The notes under the pieces are model-generated. The model made no database searches and was not told where the DNA came from. It saw nothing but the letters and a program-made list of their open reading frames with translations. From Przewalskia tangutica (lineage: Eukaryota; Streptophyta; Magnoliopsida; Solanales; Solanaceae), in NCBI GenBank assembly GCA_029844215.1, contig CM056737.1, forward strand, positions 24,673,851 through 24,737,850: a stretch of DNA of 64,000 nucleotides, written 5' to 3'. Position 1 is the stretch's first letter; each line of letters starts with the position of its first letter. Position numbers and translations under genes: made by a program. This document shows, one piece after another, positions 35,531 to 48,598 of the stretch.

Positions 35531-37144
35531 TTGGTGGGTAGTTCGTCATCTTCCTTAGCTGCGCCTACGCAAGGTGTTTGATTTGAGCGACTAAGGGAGC
35601 AAGAAGAGATATAGTTATATCTTTAACCCTCAGAGATCGTTATGTGTGATAAGGTGAGTATACCTTAAGTGCTATGTTCGATATGGTGTGTTAGTCGTGA
35701 TTAGATCATGGTTGTTTAACCGAGTAAGATTTTGGGGATAGAGAAGGTGTGAGCCTTAGAGCTTTTTACGTAGAGACCTTAGAGGTGAGGCCATCTCTAG
35801 AAAAGGTGTAGTGTTATGTTTGACTTTATCGGAGTGCATAGTGCACGTGAGTTATGTTTGGGATAGGTCCTGGTAGTGTGGAATGAAAGGGGTAGTTGAG
35901 CTAAGAAGACCGATAGGTTTTCAAACGTGATTTGTGAGATTGTTCGAATCGGGAGCTAGTATTGTGCGTTGCCGGGTCGGGTTGACGCCGCGTCAACCCG
36001 CGTAGGTTTGGTGGTGGGGTCGTTGTGGTGGTCCCGCCTTGTGTTAGGTTATGAGGTGTTAGGCCCAAGTTTAGTTAACTACCGACGAGTTCGTGGACGC
36101 GTTCGACCACCGGTCGGTCGATGGGGCAGCCCATCGTGTTCTTCGGCCGACCGTTTACTCGGCTGTTGAGTTATCCGAAGGTTGTAAGGCTGCACGGGTG
36201 CCTACCTTCACCTTATGACAGATGTGGAGCCAGTAGGTTCGCTGTTGTTTCGGAAGTTTTGCCAAGCATGTGTTAAGAACTCAGGTGAGTCTCAGACCGC
36301 ATTCGCCTCGGGCGGTGTTTGATTTGAGGATAGTTGTGGGATTGTTGTCTCTGTGGAGGTAGTGTTTAAGCTACCATTTCGTTGTTCGGATGTCGCTTTG
36401 AAGCCTTGTAGGGCGGAAGTGTAGTTGCCAGTCAATTGGTTCGATGTTGGCGTTCAGATAGTTAGTTCAGCTTGTTCCGCAGATCGTGGTTAGGGTGTGA
36501 CGAGTTTTGGTATAACAAAGGAACTTAGCCCGTGTTACTTTGGGCCCTTTGAGTTCATGTGAAGGATAGGCCGTTGCCTATATGTTAGCTTTTGCCGTCC
36601 GACTTAGAGGCAGACGTCCGTCTTTCGTATATTATGTTCGGAAAGTATCGGAGATCCATCCAGAGTGTTCCCAGTTAATGATGACCACGTTAGGGATAGT
36701 AACCCCGGGTTTTGGAAACTGAAGCCGTATCAGAATGTGGTAAGAGTTCGAGTGTACAACATCCTCGAGGATCGTGACGCAGCGGTACCATTTGTTGGTC
36801 GTCGAGCAAGGCTCGCGACAAAGTGACAAAGTGGTACCATTTGTTGGGTCGCTGAGAAGGTTAATGCCTCAGGCAAAGTGACAAAGTGGTATCTACGACG
36901 AGTAAAGAGACAAGCGAGCATGTATGGCGAGCATAGGTGTGATAATTTCTTTTGTAAAGAGAAGGTGCGAATGAAGTATATTTTAGACCCCGGTGAGAAG
37001 TGTTTTGTGGTGATGATTAGAGGTGTTTTCTCGTGGACTTTGATGTAAGCATTTTGCGCGGATGGTTCTGTGGCGGTATGGCAGATTGTTCTCGTAAGTA
37101 TAGTAGAAGACTATATCGCGCGTGTTTGTTTGAGACTTAGAAGG
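35531..37144 (+). other. A-outer internal 3' untranslated region with structured repeats
   Basis: About 1.6 kb, nearly twice as long as in A-inner or D1, again without pol motifs. It holds a perfect 10-bp inverted repeat (35978-36000), a two-stem hairpin (36111-36153) and a tandem repeat of PBS-like sequence (36784-36893). About 36160-36720 has no counterpart in the other elements here and I do not recognise it. Confidence 0.6.
36784..36893 (+). repeat. Tandem repeat containing LTR/PBS-like sequence
   Basis: ggtaccatttgttgg occurs at 36784 and 36833. gtgacaaagtggta occurs twice (36823 and 36878), the second followed by tc. That 15-16 bp string equals the LTR 3' end plus PBS start (gtgacaaagtggtatc at 34671). 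A-inner and D1 have no such insert at this point. Confidence 0.75.
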
Positions 37145-37177
37145 AACATTCGACGAATGTTTCTAAGGAGAGGAGAA
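37145..37177 (+). other. PPT and palindrome, A-outer
   Basis: AACATTCGACGAATGTT at 37145-37161, then aaggagaggagaa up to the LTR at 37178. Confidence 0.82.
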
Positions 37178-40100
37178 TGTTATACCGTATTTCCAGTATG
37201 TACGTAAGGCGCACGTAGAAAATTTGAAACTTTTGATTTGGCTTGGCGAATTAAACTTTGTTCACAACACGAGTTAGAGTCGTTTTCGACTAAACGTTTT
37301 CACAGCTTTCGTAGGAAAATTCCGCTATGACATTTCTAATTTTTGGATTTTTCCGAGAGAAACATTTTGGACCAACAAGAGGGCTACACTTGTCTCTCTC
37401 TCATTGGAACACCTTGGACGGGATTATGGACGATTTTGGCTTAAGGGAGTAGGTAGGATATTTTGTGTTGGTTTGTGTGGTAGATGGATAAGATGTACTT
37501 GGGTGAATCTTGGCCTTACACTTGTAGCACTTGGCTCGATCTTGGCCATTGGTTGGCCTTCACTGGCCTATAAATACCCATCCCTTCAAGACTTATTCAT
37601 CCATTCCTAAATGTTCCTAAGTGTTAAATCTTCTCCTCCCCTTTGTGTTGAGTTCGCCAAGAGGCCTCCCCTCTCCCAGAGGCCTTGGCCGAGGGTATAC
37701 CCCTCCTAGTGTGGCCGTGGTACCCCCAGCCTAGTTGCTTTCGTATAATACCCTCTCTTGGTAGAAATACTCTCAAAAGTATTGTTATAATGCCCAAATT
37801 ACCTTAGCCTTATACCTTGTAGTATTCTAAGGTTATACCTATCTAAAAGCCAGATATACTATTATACTTCCCGTCCGTCACCAAATCGAAACCCTAAGGA
37901 AATTCTCCATGGTTTGTTGGAGTAGTATGTAGAAGTTGGTTAGAACTTCTAAGGGTAGTTTGAAGCGGGTTGGAGCGCACGGAGTGGGTGCTAAACGATT
38001 GCCAGGATCGACTTTATACTTGGATAATTATGGGCTTATCGAGGTAATTATCTTGTCCCCCTATTGTAATTGGAAATTACATGTTGTTAGAATATATAGT
38101 TGAAGTATGCTATATATAGTAATGAACATAGTTATCGGCAATGTCTTGCGACTTAAGTCTGAATAAAACTTACAGAATGTCTTGCGACTTAAGCTGAATT
38201 TAAAGAAGAATACCGAATTGTAATTACATAGGGTCAGACATAAAGAGACTTGTGTAGTACCGTGGAGTAGAATTGTACGGGTAGGTTAGATGTATAACCC
38301 CACTGGTTGGCTTGGTAGCCGCCTCGATAGAGAGAGATTTACGCTGCATGGGGAGGAGTCTTTGAATTTTACAGAGAATATTCTACGATTAGACCTAAAT
38401 GTTAATGCGCCTTGTGGCCTTATAGGTTGAAGTACTACGTGGCGCGATCTACTTGGCAGGAGTAGCCGACGTTTGGAAGTACTTGGAGCGTTTTGCTATT
38501 AGTCGATACTCGCCGCGAGGTATGTGAACCTCTTCCTATCTCTTCTAGCATGATATGTGTGAACTATGTAGTACCAGACGATACGTGCTAAATGTATTTG
38601 ATTGGTTTAAAACATAAAGTGTTATAACGGCTTTATGGGAAGTCGGTTATAAATGACTTTATGTTGGTAAGAAAATACTTGTGGTTTTTAAAAGGTAAGC
38701 GATTTGAACTATAAGCGCTTGTTATGTGTTAATAGAGAACTTGAAGTAATACTTGGTTTTGAAAACTTAAGAGTTATACTAGCTTTATGGGAAGTTAGGT
38801 ATAACGCTTAAGAATGTTTCTTCGATTTGGAAATCGTAATGTGTATCGACAAACCACCGCAACGTTAAAAGGAAAATGTTTTGAATAATTAAGTATTATT
38901 AAAACCGAGAAACTTCCATCCGCATAGAAGCTAAGATGAGACAAAATGATATTTCCTAGATCATGGCCAGTAATAAGATTGTTATAAACAAGAATATCCT
39001 TCTCACATATAAGGCTTATGTTTCTCGATAGTTTAAAAGAGAATTATATTCTTAAATGAATAAGACTATGAACTACAAAACCTTCTAAGATAAGAAACGT
39101 GAACATTAGAAATTAGGCAAACTTGAACATTGGAAATTAGGCAAACTTGAACATTGGAAAAGAATGTTACTACTTGATATTACAAAGAGAAGTAATTGAT
39201 TTACTTTAAAAAATAGTCACTCTATTTTTATACTACGTATTGTGTGACATTGTAAAGTAACGATCTTTTAAAGAGTTAATGTATGAAGTACTTTGGGGAT
39301 AAAACCAGAACTTGTGGGCATATAATAGAAAGTACCTTGTGTGTATAACTTGAGTGTGTTGGTTTGTGATAGCCTTGTAATACTTTCTTGTTGATTGATA
39401 AGTAAACATGCTAGGATGCTACGTGTGTTAGTATCTTGTGATGTTTGTGTAAAGGGGTTTTTCCTTTGTTGTGCTTATGTTGTTTAACGATGTCGTTATG
39501 TTAGTATTTTACATCACTCATCTCTTGAGATGATTAGGGGTTAAGCCGCCTCCACGCGGAAGACTCAGCGGGTCGATGGACCTATGATTCGAGAATACCT
39601 CATGCAGTCCTGAGGGCCTATGCGAGCTACGAGTTCCGTGTTAGTGTGCGTCCTTATGGGCACGCGTCCATGGCCTACGCGGATCGCGAGTCGGGGCGAT
39701 GCCGGGAGTGCTACCGATGCGGGAATACCTCATGCGGGCGATGAGATTGGCCTATGCGAGTCGCGGAAGTTCGGGACTAGACGCGCACATTAGATCTGCG
39801 GGCAAGTGGCCGCTTTGATCATGTGGCGGCCTAGACAGATCTTATACGATTCGCCATGACCTTGTTGGTGCTTTGTAGGTGTTAGTAGTCGGCTATGCCT
39901 TCGTACTTACCCCGCACGGTGTTATTATGGCAGGTGGGACCCGTGTTCATGTGTTCCTTGGTGCTTTTATATCATAAACTGCCGGCAGTGAGGAAGGTAT
40001 TCCACGGGCATGATTGATGTTGTGGGCGTAAGACCCATTGTTATGTTTGAGTGATGGCTTTGAGGGCGTGAGTCCCTGACTTGATATGATCGCTTGTTTA

Positions 40101-40617
40101 TCAGGAATCGTAGTTTTGTTATCATACATGTCTCCCGCTTTATATAGACTACTATGATTCCATTCTGATTTCGATTTTCGCCACATACTGTACTGTTATC
40201 GACCTCCTTCGGGCCGCGTTCATGCCGCAGTTGAGGTACACGATCATTGATCCTAGCTCTGTGGTCGCGGCCATTGGAAGCTCCGTTTCTCCGGAGGCTT
40301 ATCAGTGGTATAGTCCCCTGTCGTAGTAAGTGTTTACATTCAGGGGTTTGGCGGGGCCCTGTCCTGCCATGGTTGTCATATCATTCGTAGAGGTCTGTAG
40401 TACTGTTTTGGTCAGGGTTTGTAAAAAGGATTAAACTGTTCATGTTGAAAAAGTTGTCATTTATATATATGTCGAAAGGCAAGTTTTTCTCAGATTATTG
40501 TTTCATATTTCATAATATGTCTTGTATCGTTTTATGTTCCGCTGATTACTCTGATGTTGTATCACTAGGGTGCCCGGGGTAAGGCACCAGTCACGGGCCC
40601 GGAATCGGGTCGTGACA
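37178..40617 (+). repeat. A-outer 3' LTR
   Basis: 3,440 bp. TATA at 37569-37576, donor at 38520, CpG-rich block at 39540-39795, end GTGACA at 40617, then TSD TACAT. It has the uninterrupted site of A-inner (ggttg, 37551-37555). Confidence 0.93.
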
Positions 40618-40622
40618 TACAT

Positions 40623-43600
40623 GAACACCAAGTCCCACCTGTGTCCTAAAAACTGTACGGGCCAAGTAGGAAAACGAACCACCAGATCCATCCTGCATCA
40701 TAAGCCGACGGGCAAGACGAAAGCCAACTACGGATCGGCTGCGTCAACAATCGACGGGGCAAGTACGAAAGCTAACTACCAGATCCAGCCTGTCGTCACG
40801 AGATATGACCAGGGCAAGTGCGAAAGCTATCTACCGGAGTCTCATCAGACCAAAATGTGCAATAGCAGCGACGGGCAATGAAAGCCAACTACGGATCCAT
40901 CTCGCCACCACCGACGGAAAGTCAAAGCTAACTACGGATCCATCCTACGCCACTAAATCTCACGGAGGCTAATCCATGGAAAAACAATATCCTCGTGGTC
41001 GCACGCCGGAATCCCACATCGTATAAGCATGACCATGGGTAATACAAACAATCCGGAATCTAACTCGCCTCACAGTCACGCCGGAATCCTACATCGATAA
41101 GCGTGTCGAGTAATACAAATAATGGAAGCATACCCGTGGAATCACATCACCGTCAGACGCGTCAAGTAACTTATAACAAGACAATGACTTCTCCAACCGA
41201 GTCGCGCAACGTAATAAAACATAATACTTGCACTCCAAGGCTATCACCAGCACACCTAGGCAAGTTCATAAAATCTATAGACTTTCATTTTATAAACTCA
41301 AGGCACTTATAGAATAATTCTCAATTAAACAAGCCAAAGTACTTATCAAGGCACACATAGAATAATTCTCAATTAAACAAGCCAAAGTACTACGTACGTA
41401 CATTTTTTTCAAAAGACTCCTTTTTATGTAAAACCCCAAGATACTAACACCCGTAGTATCAAGGTGTGTCTATTTTTCAAAGTAAGTTACTACACTTTTA
41501 GAAAACTCATTTCAAAGCTTGAAATCAAGTAACTTCAAATTTTCACAATCTAGGCAACTTATGCCCATTAATCAATATAGACAACTTTCTTAACCTTCCA
41601 TAAAACCGTTATAACCAACTTCCCATAAAGCCGTTATGACCCTTTATGGTTTTAGACCAATTCATTCCTTTTTATATCCAAGAGACTTACACTATTAAAA
41701 CCAAGTATCACATACTTACAAATCAAGTTTCTTAACTTTCAAAATACTTCAAGTCTCTTAATCTTTAGAAATCAAGTTGCTTACACTTTTAAACCTCAAG
41801 TAACTCACACCTTTAAAACAAGTTACTTCTCTTAAATCATGTCATTTCTCCTCTTTTAAAATCAATTAAGTAAATCACTCATTTTGACTCCCCTAAAGTC
41901 ATTATAACAACCTTAGGTTTTGGAACTAAGGCACTAGCCAAAAGATTTGGAACCCACTTCCTTTTCAAGACTCTATGTACTTTAAGTAAAATACTTTCAC
42001 TTTTAAGAATCCAAACTTCACTAAGGAAATGGATTATACAACTTACAATTTAAACATCAAAGTACAATCAAGAAAGTACATAGAACAAATTCTATTTTAG
42101 GCAACCCAAGTACAACCAAGGAATGAATCATTTAAGGAGTAGGACATACTTTCTTTATCTTAAGGAATCATGCTAGAAGAGGAGATAGTTCACATACCTT
42201 TCGCTAAATCCACAAGCTAAGCCGAATACGCCGTACGTAGAATTGTCAACCTATAATGGTCACAACATGACTATCAATTTCTAGTTTCTAACGTAGAATA
42301 ATACTAAGTATACGGTCTCTTATTCTACGGAAAATCGGGCAGCACTTCCTTTGTTTCTACATACTTTGCCACCTTTTTCAAGGCCGAATTCAATAACCAA
42401 ACATGCCACATTTAAGGCTCAACATAACAACCAATCAAAGGGGATTCACGCCTTACCATACATGTAAAATTTCGTCCTACAATTCATACGAAGTAGTTTA
42501 ATATCCAAAGCCATTCTCGGCTAACTTATACAACAACACTAAGTCTTTTCCAATTCTTTTCCAATTCCAAGTTCTAAGGTCTAACATGTTATATAGCCAT
42601 AAACAAATTCAACAACTACAATTTCCTTCTTTATACAACATGCGACGACTTAAACTAATAATCAACTTGAATTGTAATCTTAAGGCTAAACATGCTAGTT
42701 TTCGGATTAGGGTTCCAATATCCACTACACTTATCAAACTTCATACTATATATCTCATGCTTGCTAATATCCATAACTACAATTATAAGTAAACTTTAAT
42801 TGCTAAAACGACAAGATGTATACCTTTACAAGCCCTTAAAAATTCCAAGATTCAAAGTCGCTCCTTAGAAATTCTTAGCTCCTCTCCTTTACGCTCCAAT
42901 CTGCTATTTGAAGCCTTTAGAAGTTCACAACCAACTTCTCTTCCATTTCCAATCCAAAACTAGGAAAACTACTTAGGTTTTCGCCTTGCGACTAACGTGA
43001 AAACGTCGTTTTTTCGAAAAATTTCTATTGAGATATCCTTACAATACCCTTAGGGACCTTGGGTTTAAGTCTTGTGAATAATGGATCAAAACTACAAAAT
43101 TTTGTGTGGGAAAATTCATCAAAGCCGAGAGCACTTAAGGGACAAGAAATGTTGTGAAATTTTCTAAGTGTTGAAGACCTTGTCTTGCACTAGTGTAGTG
43201 TATATATAACACAATGGAAGGCTTAGATTATAACACTTGTGGGCTAGGATGAAGAGCAATTAATGTTAAGCCAAGTGGACAAGTTGACAAGTCAACAATC
43301 TCAAGCTAGCAAGACTTGATCTTTTACCATGGTCAATGACCATTTTAGCCTTGCAATAAATCGTCCAAGACTAAGTGGTGGAGGTGCCATGTGTTGCCCT
43401 CCCATTCGTCCATAAAATTCCGTAACCCTCGTGGGCCCCTCAAAACGTAAAATTCCTCGGGTGGGCCCCACATGACCACATCCGTAAAAATAAATTTCCA
43501 TAATGTTAATAAGTTCCATACTCTTCAAATAATGCATTTTGAGAATCCAATTCTCAACAACGAACATTTTTCCTTTCCGACGCTAAGATTTTCTCATCGG

Positions 43601-43689
43601 AAAAACAATTCTTCCTTTCGTACAATTTCAAGTTTTGTGTTCCTTACGTACTTTCTCTTATACATGTCCTGGACTTACGGGGTGTAACA
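40623..43689 (-). repeat. C-family LTR 4, second segment
   Basis: Resumes with gaacaccaagtcccacc after the TSD. Shows inverted copies of the B-type minisatellite motif (catcgtataagcatg at 41017). It then follows LTR1 almost base for base from 41254 to the LTR start at 43689. TATA at 43201-43208. Confidence 0.92.
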
Positions 43690-44468
43690 TTCTTCCCCCC
43701 TTAGAAACATTCATCCCCGAATGTTCTTAGTCGGTTTTCAAGCTATACCCACTCCGGCACAATCTCTATACTATGCCTATCAATGAATACTCCACAAGAC
43801 TGACGATGCCACACATGGCCACCACATAACATACGTAAACATATCAATGGACCTTCCGTCCACACTTTCTCGTAAAAACACGAAGGTTACACTTTATCAC
43901 AAACAAGATCTTTAGAGGTTCCTTTATTTTCTTACTTGTCATACTTTCTCAGACTCTAAACTTATTTAGCATATGTATAAAATTTCGCGTATTGATTCTC
44001 GCTCTCAATCCTCAAGTTACTAACCAAACTTTGCCATATACTACTTGAATTTCCGCTAAGGCTCTTCTCGACCTTACGACTGAAACTGGAACACATCCAC
44101 GAACTCGCATAACGATCAACTAGACTTGGGCCTCAAAACTCGGGCGCAAGAACTCGCCAATCGCAGACAACATCCAGATACCGGCATAAGCCCTATCAAC
44201 TCTCGAGTCCGACTAGTAGCTCGCTACTCCTTTGCCCTTCCATCGGCGTTGCCTCCTCGAGGCATAGTTGTAACATAATAATACGTCAGAGAGGAATTAT
44301 CTTACTAACACAGCTCTAAGACACGATTTTAGAGTGAGAAGAATAGAAACCAACTCCTAAATGTCCTGTAGCCTCCTGTTTATGGGTGTGGCGCGCAACA
44401 CACCGATAATCAAGACTCTACTAGACACGGCCTCAGAGACATTCCGAGATCGATCGCTCGATACCACT
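43690..44468 (-). mobile_element. Complete C internal domain (779 bp)
   Basis: Same organisation as 20549-21346: PPT (43690-43702), palindrome (43706-43725, one mismatch), gag remnant (44120-44265, with indels) and PBS (44456-44466, AG missing). The B target ggaac at 44088-44092 is empty. Many small gaps are seen relative to the other copy, mostly in the GC-rich half. Confidence 0.86.
44120..44265 (-). pseudogene. gag: gag N-terminal remnant, C family (indels)
   Basis: ATG at 44265 (minus strand), TAG at 44120-44122. Shorter than the intact copy at 20989-21147 by about 13 bases, so the frame is lost. Confidence 0.55.
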
Positions 44469-47400
44469 CACACGCCCAAACCTCGCCCGTGGATCGTGCA
44501 CTACCTGGGCACCTTTCTACCTTAACAACACAAGTAAACTGCAGAATTTAAATAACGCCTCATTTTTTTTTAAAACCAACGTATGTGCAAGGGCAAAGCC
44601 GACAAGGCTGCCATATAATATATATAATCAAAAGACACTACACTGTACATGAGTCCAATCCCACATATGAATACGCACTTAAGAGTTTTATGAAATATGA
44701 CGACAAGGCCCCGCCGTACCCATAACCGCATAAAAGCACAGATCATGAACTATACCAAAAAGATAAACTCCAACAGAGGAGCTATCCAAAACTCGGCAGG
44801 TCCTACACTGCAGATCACCAAACTGCTTACCTAAACTGCGCAGATGAACGCACTTCAAGGAGGTCAAGACGAAGAATGTACCAAGTATGTGAAATGCAGC
44901 ATCAGAATGAAATCATAACCTATACAAAATATGAGACATGTATGATAGCCAACCTACGATACAATACATAAGCAAATATATCAAGTCGTGACGATGCCTC
45001 AAAATCATTACTAAAATATAACCACGGGTCTCACGCCCACAATATCAATCATGCCCGTGGAATCCTTCCTCACCGCATCCATGATATAATATAACACCAA
45101 TAGGCATACATGAACACCAAGTCCCACCTGTGTCCTAAAAGCAGACGCGGGCAAGTAGGAAAACGAACCACCGTGATCCACTCGCATCATAAACCGACGG
45201 GGCAAGTACGAAAGCCAACTACTGATCCAGATCAAGGCCAACAATCGACGGCAAGTACGAAAGCTAACTACTGATCCACTGTGCCACGAGATATGACCGG
45301 CAAGTGCGAAAGCTATCTACCGGAGTTCATCAGACTAAATCAGGCAATAACCGACGGCAAGTACGAAAGCCAACTACGGATCCATTTCGCCGCCACCAGC
45401 GGCAAGTACGAAAGCTAACTACCAGATCAATCCTACGTCACTAAATCTCATGGAGGGCTAATCCATGGAAAAACAATATCCCTCGTGGTCGCATGCCCCG
45501 GAATCCCACATCGTATAAGCATGACCATGGGGTAATACAAACAAATCCGGGAATTTAACCCACATCCTGGTCACATGCCCCGGAATCCCACATCGTATAA
45601 GCATGTCCAAGGAGTAATACAAATAATGGAAGCATACCCGTGGAATCCCACATCACTGTCGGTACGTCCAAGTAACTTACAAGACAAAGCCTCCAACCGA
45701 GAGTCGCGGCAACGTAATAAAACATAATACTTGCACTCCAAGGCTATCACCAGCACACCTAGGCAAGTTCATAAAATCTATAGACTTTCATTTTATAAAC
45801 TCAAGGCACTTATAGAATAATTCTCAATTAAACAAGCCAAAGTACTTATAAAGGCACACATAGAATAATTCTCAATTAAACAAGCCAAAGTACTAAATGC
45901 GTACATTTTTTCAAAAGACTCTTTATGTAAAACCCCAAGATACTAACAACAGTAGTATCAAGGTGTGTCTATTTTTCAAAGTAAGTTACTACACTTTTAG
46001 AAAACTCATTTCAAAGCTTGAAATCAAGTAACTTCAAATTTTCACAATCTAGGCAACTTATGCCCATTAATCAAAATAGACAACTTTCTTAACCTTCCAT
46101 AAAACCGTTATAACCAACTTCTCATAAAGCCGTTATAACCCTTTTACGGTTTTAGACCAATTCATTCCTTTTATATCCAAGAGACTTACACTATTAAAAT
46201 CAAGTATCACATACTTACAAATCAAGTTCTTAACTTTCAAAATACTTCAAGTCTCTTAATCTTTAGAAATCAAGTTGCTTACACTTTTAAATCTCAAGTA
46301 ACTCACACCTTTAAAACAAGTTACTTCTCTTAAATCATGTCATTTCTCCTCTTTAAAATCAATTAAGTAAATAACTCATTTTGACTCCCCTAAAGTCATT
46401 ATAACAACCTTAGGTTTTGGAACTAAGGCACTAGCCAAAAGATTTGGAACCCACTTCCTTTTCAAGACTCTATGTACTTTAAGTAAAATACTTTCACTTT
46501 TAAGAATCCAAACTTCACTAAGGAAATGGATTATACAACTTACAATTTAAACATCAAAGTACAATCAAGAAGTACACAGAACAAATTCTATTTTAGGCAA
46601 CCCAAGTACAACCAAGGAATGGATCATTTACGAGTAGGACATACTTTCTTTATCTTAAGGAATCATGCTGAAGAGGAGATAGTTCACATACCTTTCGGCT
46701 AAATCCACAAGCTAAGCCGAATACGCCGTATGAGAATTGTCAACCTATAATGGTCACAATATGACTATCAATTTCTAGTTTCTAACGAGAATAATACTAA
46801 GTATACGGCCTCTTATTCCACGGAAAATCGGCAAAGACTTCCTTTGTTTCTACATACTTTGCCACCTTTTTCAAGGACGAATTCAATAACCAAACATGCC
46901 ACATTTAAGGATAAACATACCAACCAATCAAAGGGGATTACACGCCTTACAATACGTGTAAAATTCCGCCACAAAATTCATCTAAGTAGTTTAATATCCA
47001 AAGCCATTCTCGGCTAACTTATACAACAACACTAAGTCTTTTCCAATTCTTTTCCAATTCCAAGTTCTAAGGTCTACCATGTTATATAGCCATAAACAAC
47101 TTCAACAACTACAATTTCCTTCTTTATACAACATGCGACGACTTAAACTAATAATCAACTTGAATTGTAATCTTAAGGCTAAACATGCTAGTTTTCGGAT
47201 TAGGGTTCCAATATCCACTACACTTATCAAACTTCATACTATATATCTCATGCTTGCTAATATCCATAACTACAATTATAAGTAAACTATAATTGCTAAA
47301 ACGACAAGATTTATACCTTTACAAGCCCTTAAAAATTCCAAGATTCAAAGTCGCTCCTTAGAAATTCTTAGCTCCTCTCTTTTACGCTCCAATCCGCTAT

Positions 47401-48185
47401 TTGAAGCCTTTAGAAGTTCACAACCAACTTCTCTTCCATTTCCAATCCAAAACTAGGAAAACTACTTAGGTTTTTGTCTTGCGACTAACGTGAAAACGTC
47501 GTTTTTCCGAATACTTTCTATTGAGATATCCTTACAATATCCTTAGGGACCTTGGGTTTAAGTCTTGTGAATAATGGATCAAAACTACAAAATTTTGTGT
47601 GGGAAAATTCATCAAAGCCGAGAGCACTTAAGGGACAAGAAATGTTGTGAAATTTTCTAAGTGTTGAAGACCTTGTCTTGCACTAGTGTAGTGTATATAT
47701 AACACAATGGAAGGCTTATATTATAACACTTGCGGGCTAGGATGAAGAGCAATTAATGTTAAGCCAAGTGGACAAGTTGACAAGTCAACAATCTCAAGCT
47801 AGCAAGACTTGATCTTTTACCATGGTCAATGACCATTTTAGCCTTGCAATAAATCATCCAAGACTAAGTGGTAGAGGTGCCACATGTCGCCCTCCCATTC
47901 GTCCATTAAATTTTGTAACCCTCGTGGGCCCCACAAAACGTAAAATTCCTCGTGTGGGCCCCACATGACCAAATCCGTAAAAATAAATTTCCATAATGTT
48001 AATAAGTTCCATACTCTTCAAATAATGCATTTTGAGAATCCAATTCTCAACAACGAACATTTTTCCTTTCCGACGCTCGGAAGATTTTCTGTCGGAAAAA
48101 CAATTCTTCCTTTCGTACCAATTTCAAGTTTTGTGTTCCTTACGTACCTTCTCTTATACATGTCCTAGACTTATGGGGTGTAACA
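44469..48185 (-). repeat. C-family LTR 5 (full length, 3.7 kb)
   Basis: The only uninterrupted full-length C LTR here. From the left it has the LTR end (cacacgcccaaacc, expected tgt missing), a minisatellite zone (45480-45670), an AT-rich body and TATA at 47694-47701. The LTR start is at 48185. It shares with LTR2, and not with LTR1/LTR4, the 'ggtttttgtcttgcg' and 'attattcccccc' variants. Confidence 0.93.
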
Positions 48186-48598
48186 TTATTCCCCCCTTAG
48201 AAACATTCGTCCCCGAATGTTCTTAGTCGGTTTTCAAGCTATACCCACTCCGGCACAATCTCTATACTATGCCTATCAATAAATACTCCACAAGACTGAC
48301 GATGCCACACATGGCCACCACATAACATACATAAACATATCAATGGACCTTCCGTCCGCGGCCCCTTCTCACAAAACTCTAAGGTTACAGTCTTATCACA
48401 AACAAGATCTTTAGAGGTTCCTTTCTTTTCTTACTTGTCATACTTTCTCGTACTCCTAAACTTATTTAGCATATGTATAAAATTTCGCGTATTGATTCTG
48501 TTCCCCAATCCTTGAAGTTACTAACCAAACTTTGCCATATACTACTTGAATTTCCGCTAAGGCTCTTCTCGACCCTTACGACCTGGTTCCGGTGGAAC
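48186..48598 (-). mobile_element. C internal domain, 3' part (left of B2)
   Basis: PPT, palindrome (48202-48221) and ~370 bp of untranslated sequence, ending at GGAAC (48594-48598). Nearly identical to 4920-5329. Confidence 0.86.

Larger units (their letters stand above)
22017..40617 (+). mobile_element. A-outer: gag-only LTR retrotransposon carrying A-inner
   Basis: Starts TGTTATACC and ends GTGACA, with perfect TSD TACAT at 22012-22016 and 40618-40622. The empty site (ggcatacatgaacacc) is seen in LTR5 at 45107-45111. Own sequence: 5' LTR 22017-22404 plus 31637-34676, internal domain 34677-37177 (2.5 kb), 3' LTR 37178-40617. A 9.2 kb A-inner element is inserted in the 5' LTR. No pol is recognisable. 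Confidence 0.95.

Noticed and set aside
36160..36720. Possible remnant of pol in the longer A-outer interior
   Set aside because: I looked for RT, integrase and chromodomain-like strings in all frames and saw none. An HMM search would be needed to exclude a very decayed piece.
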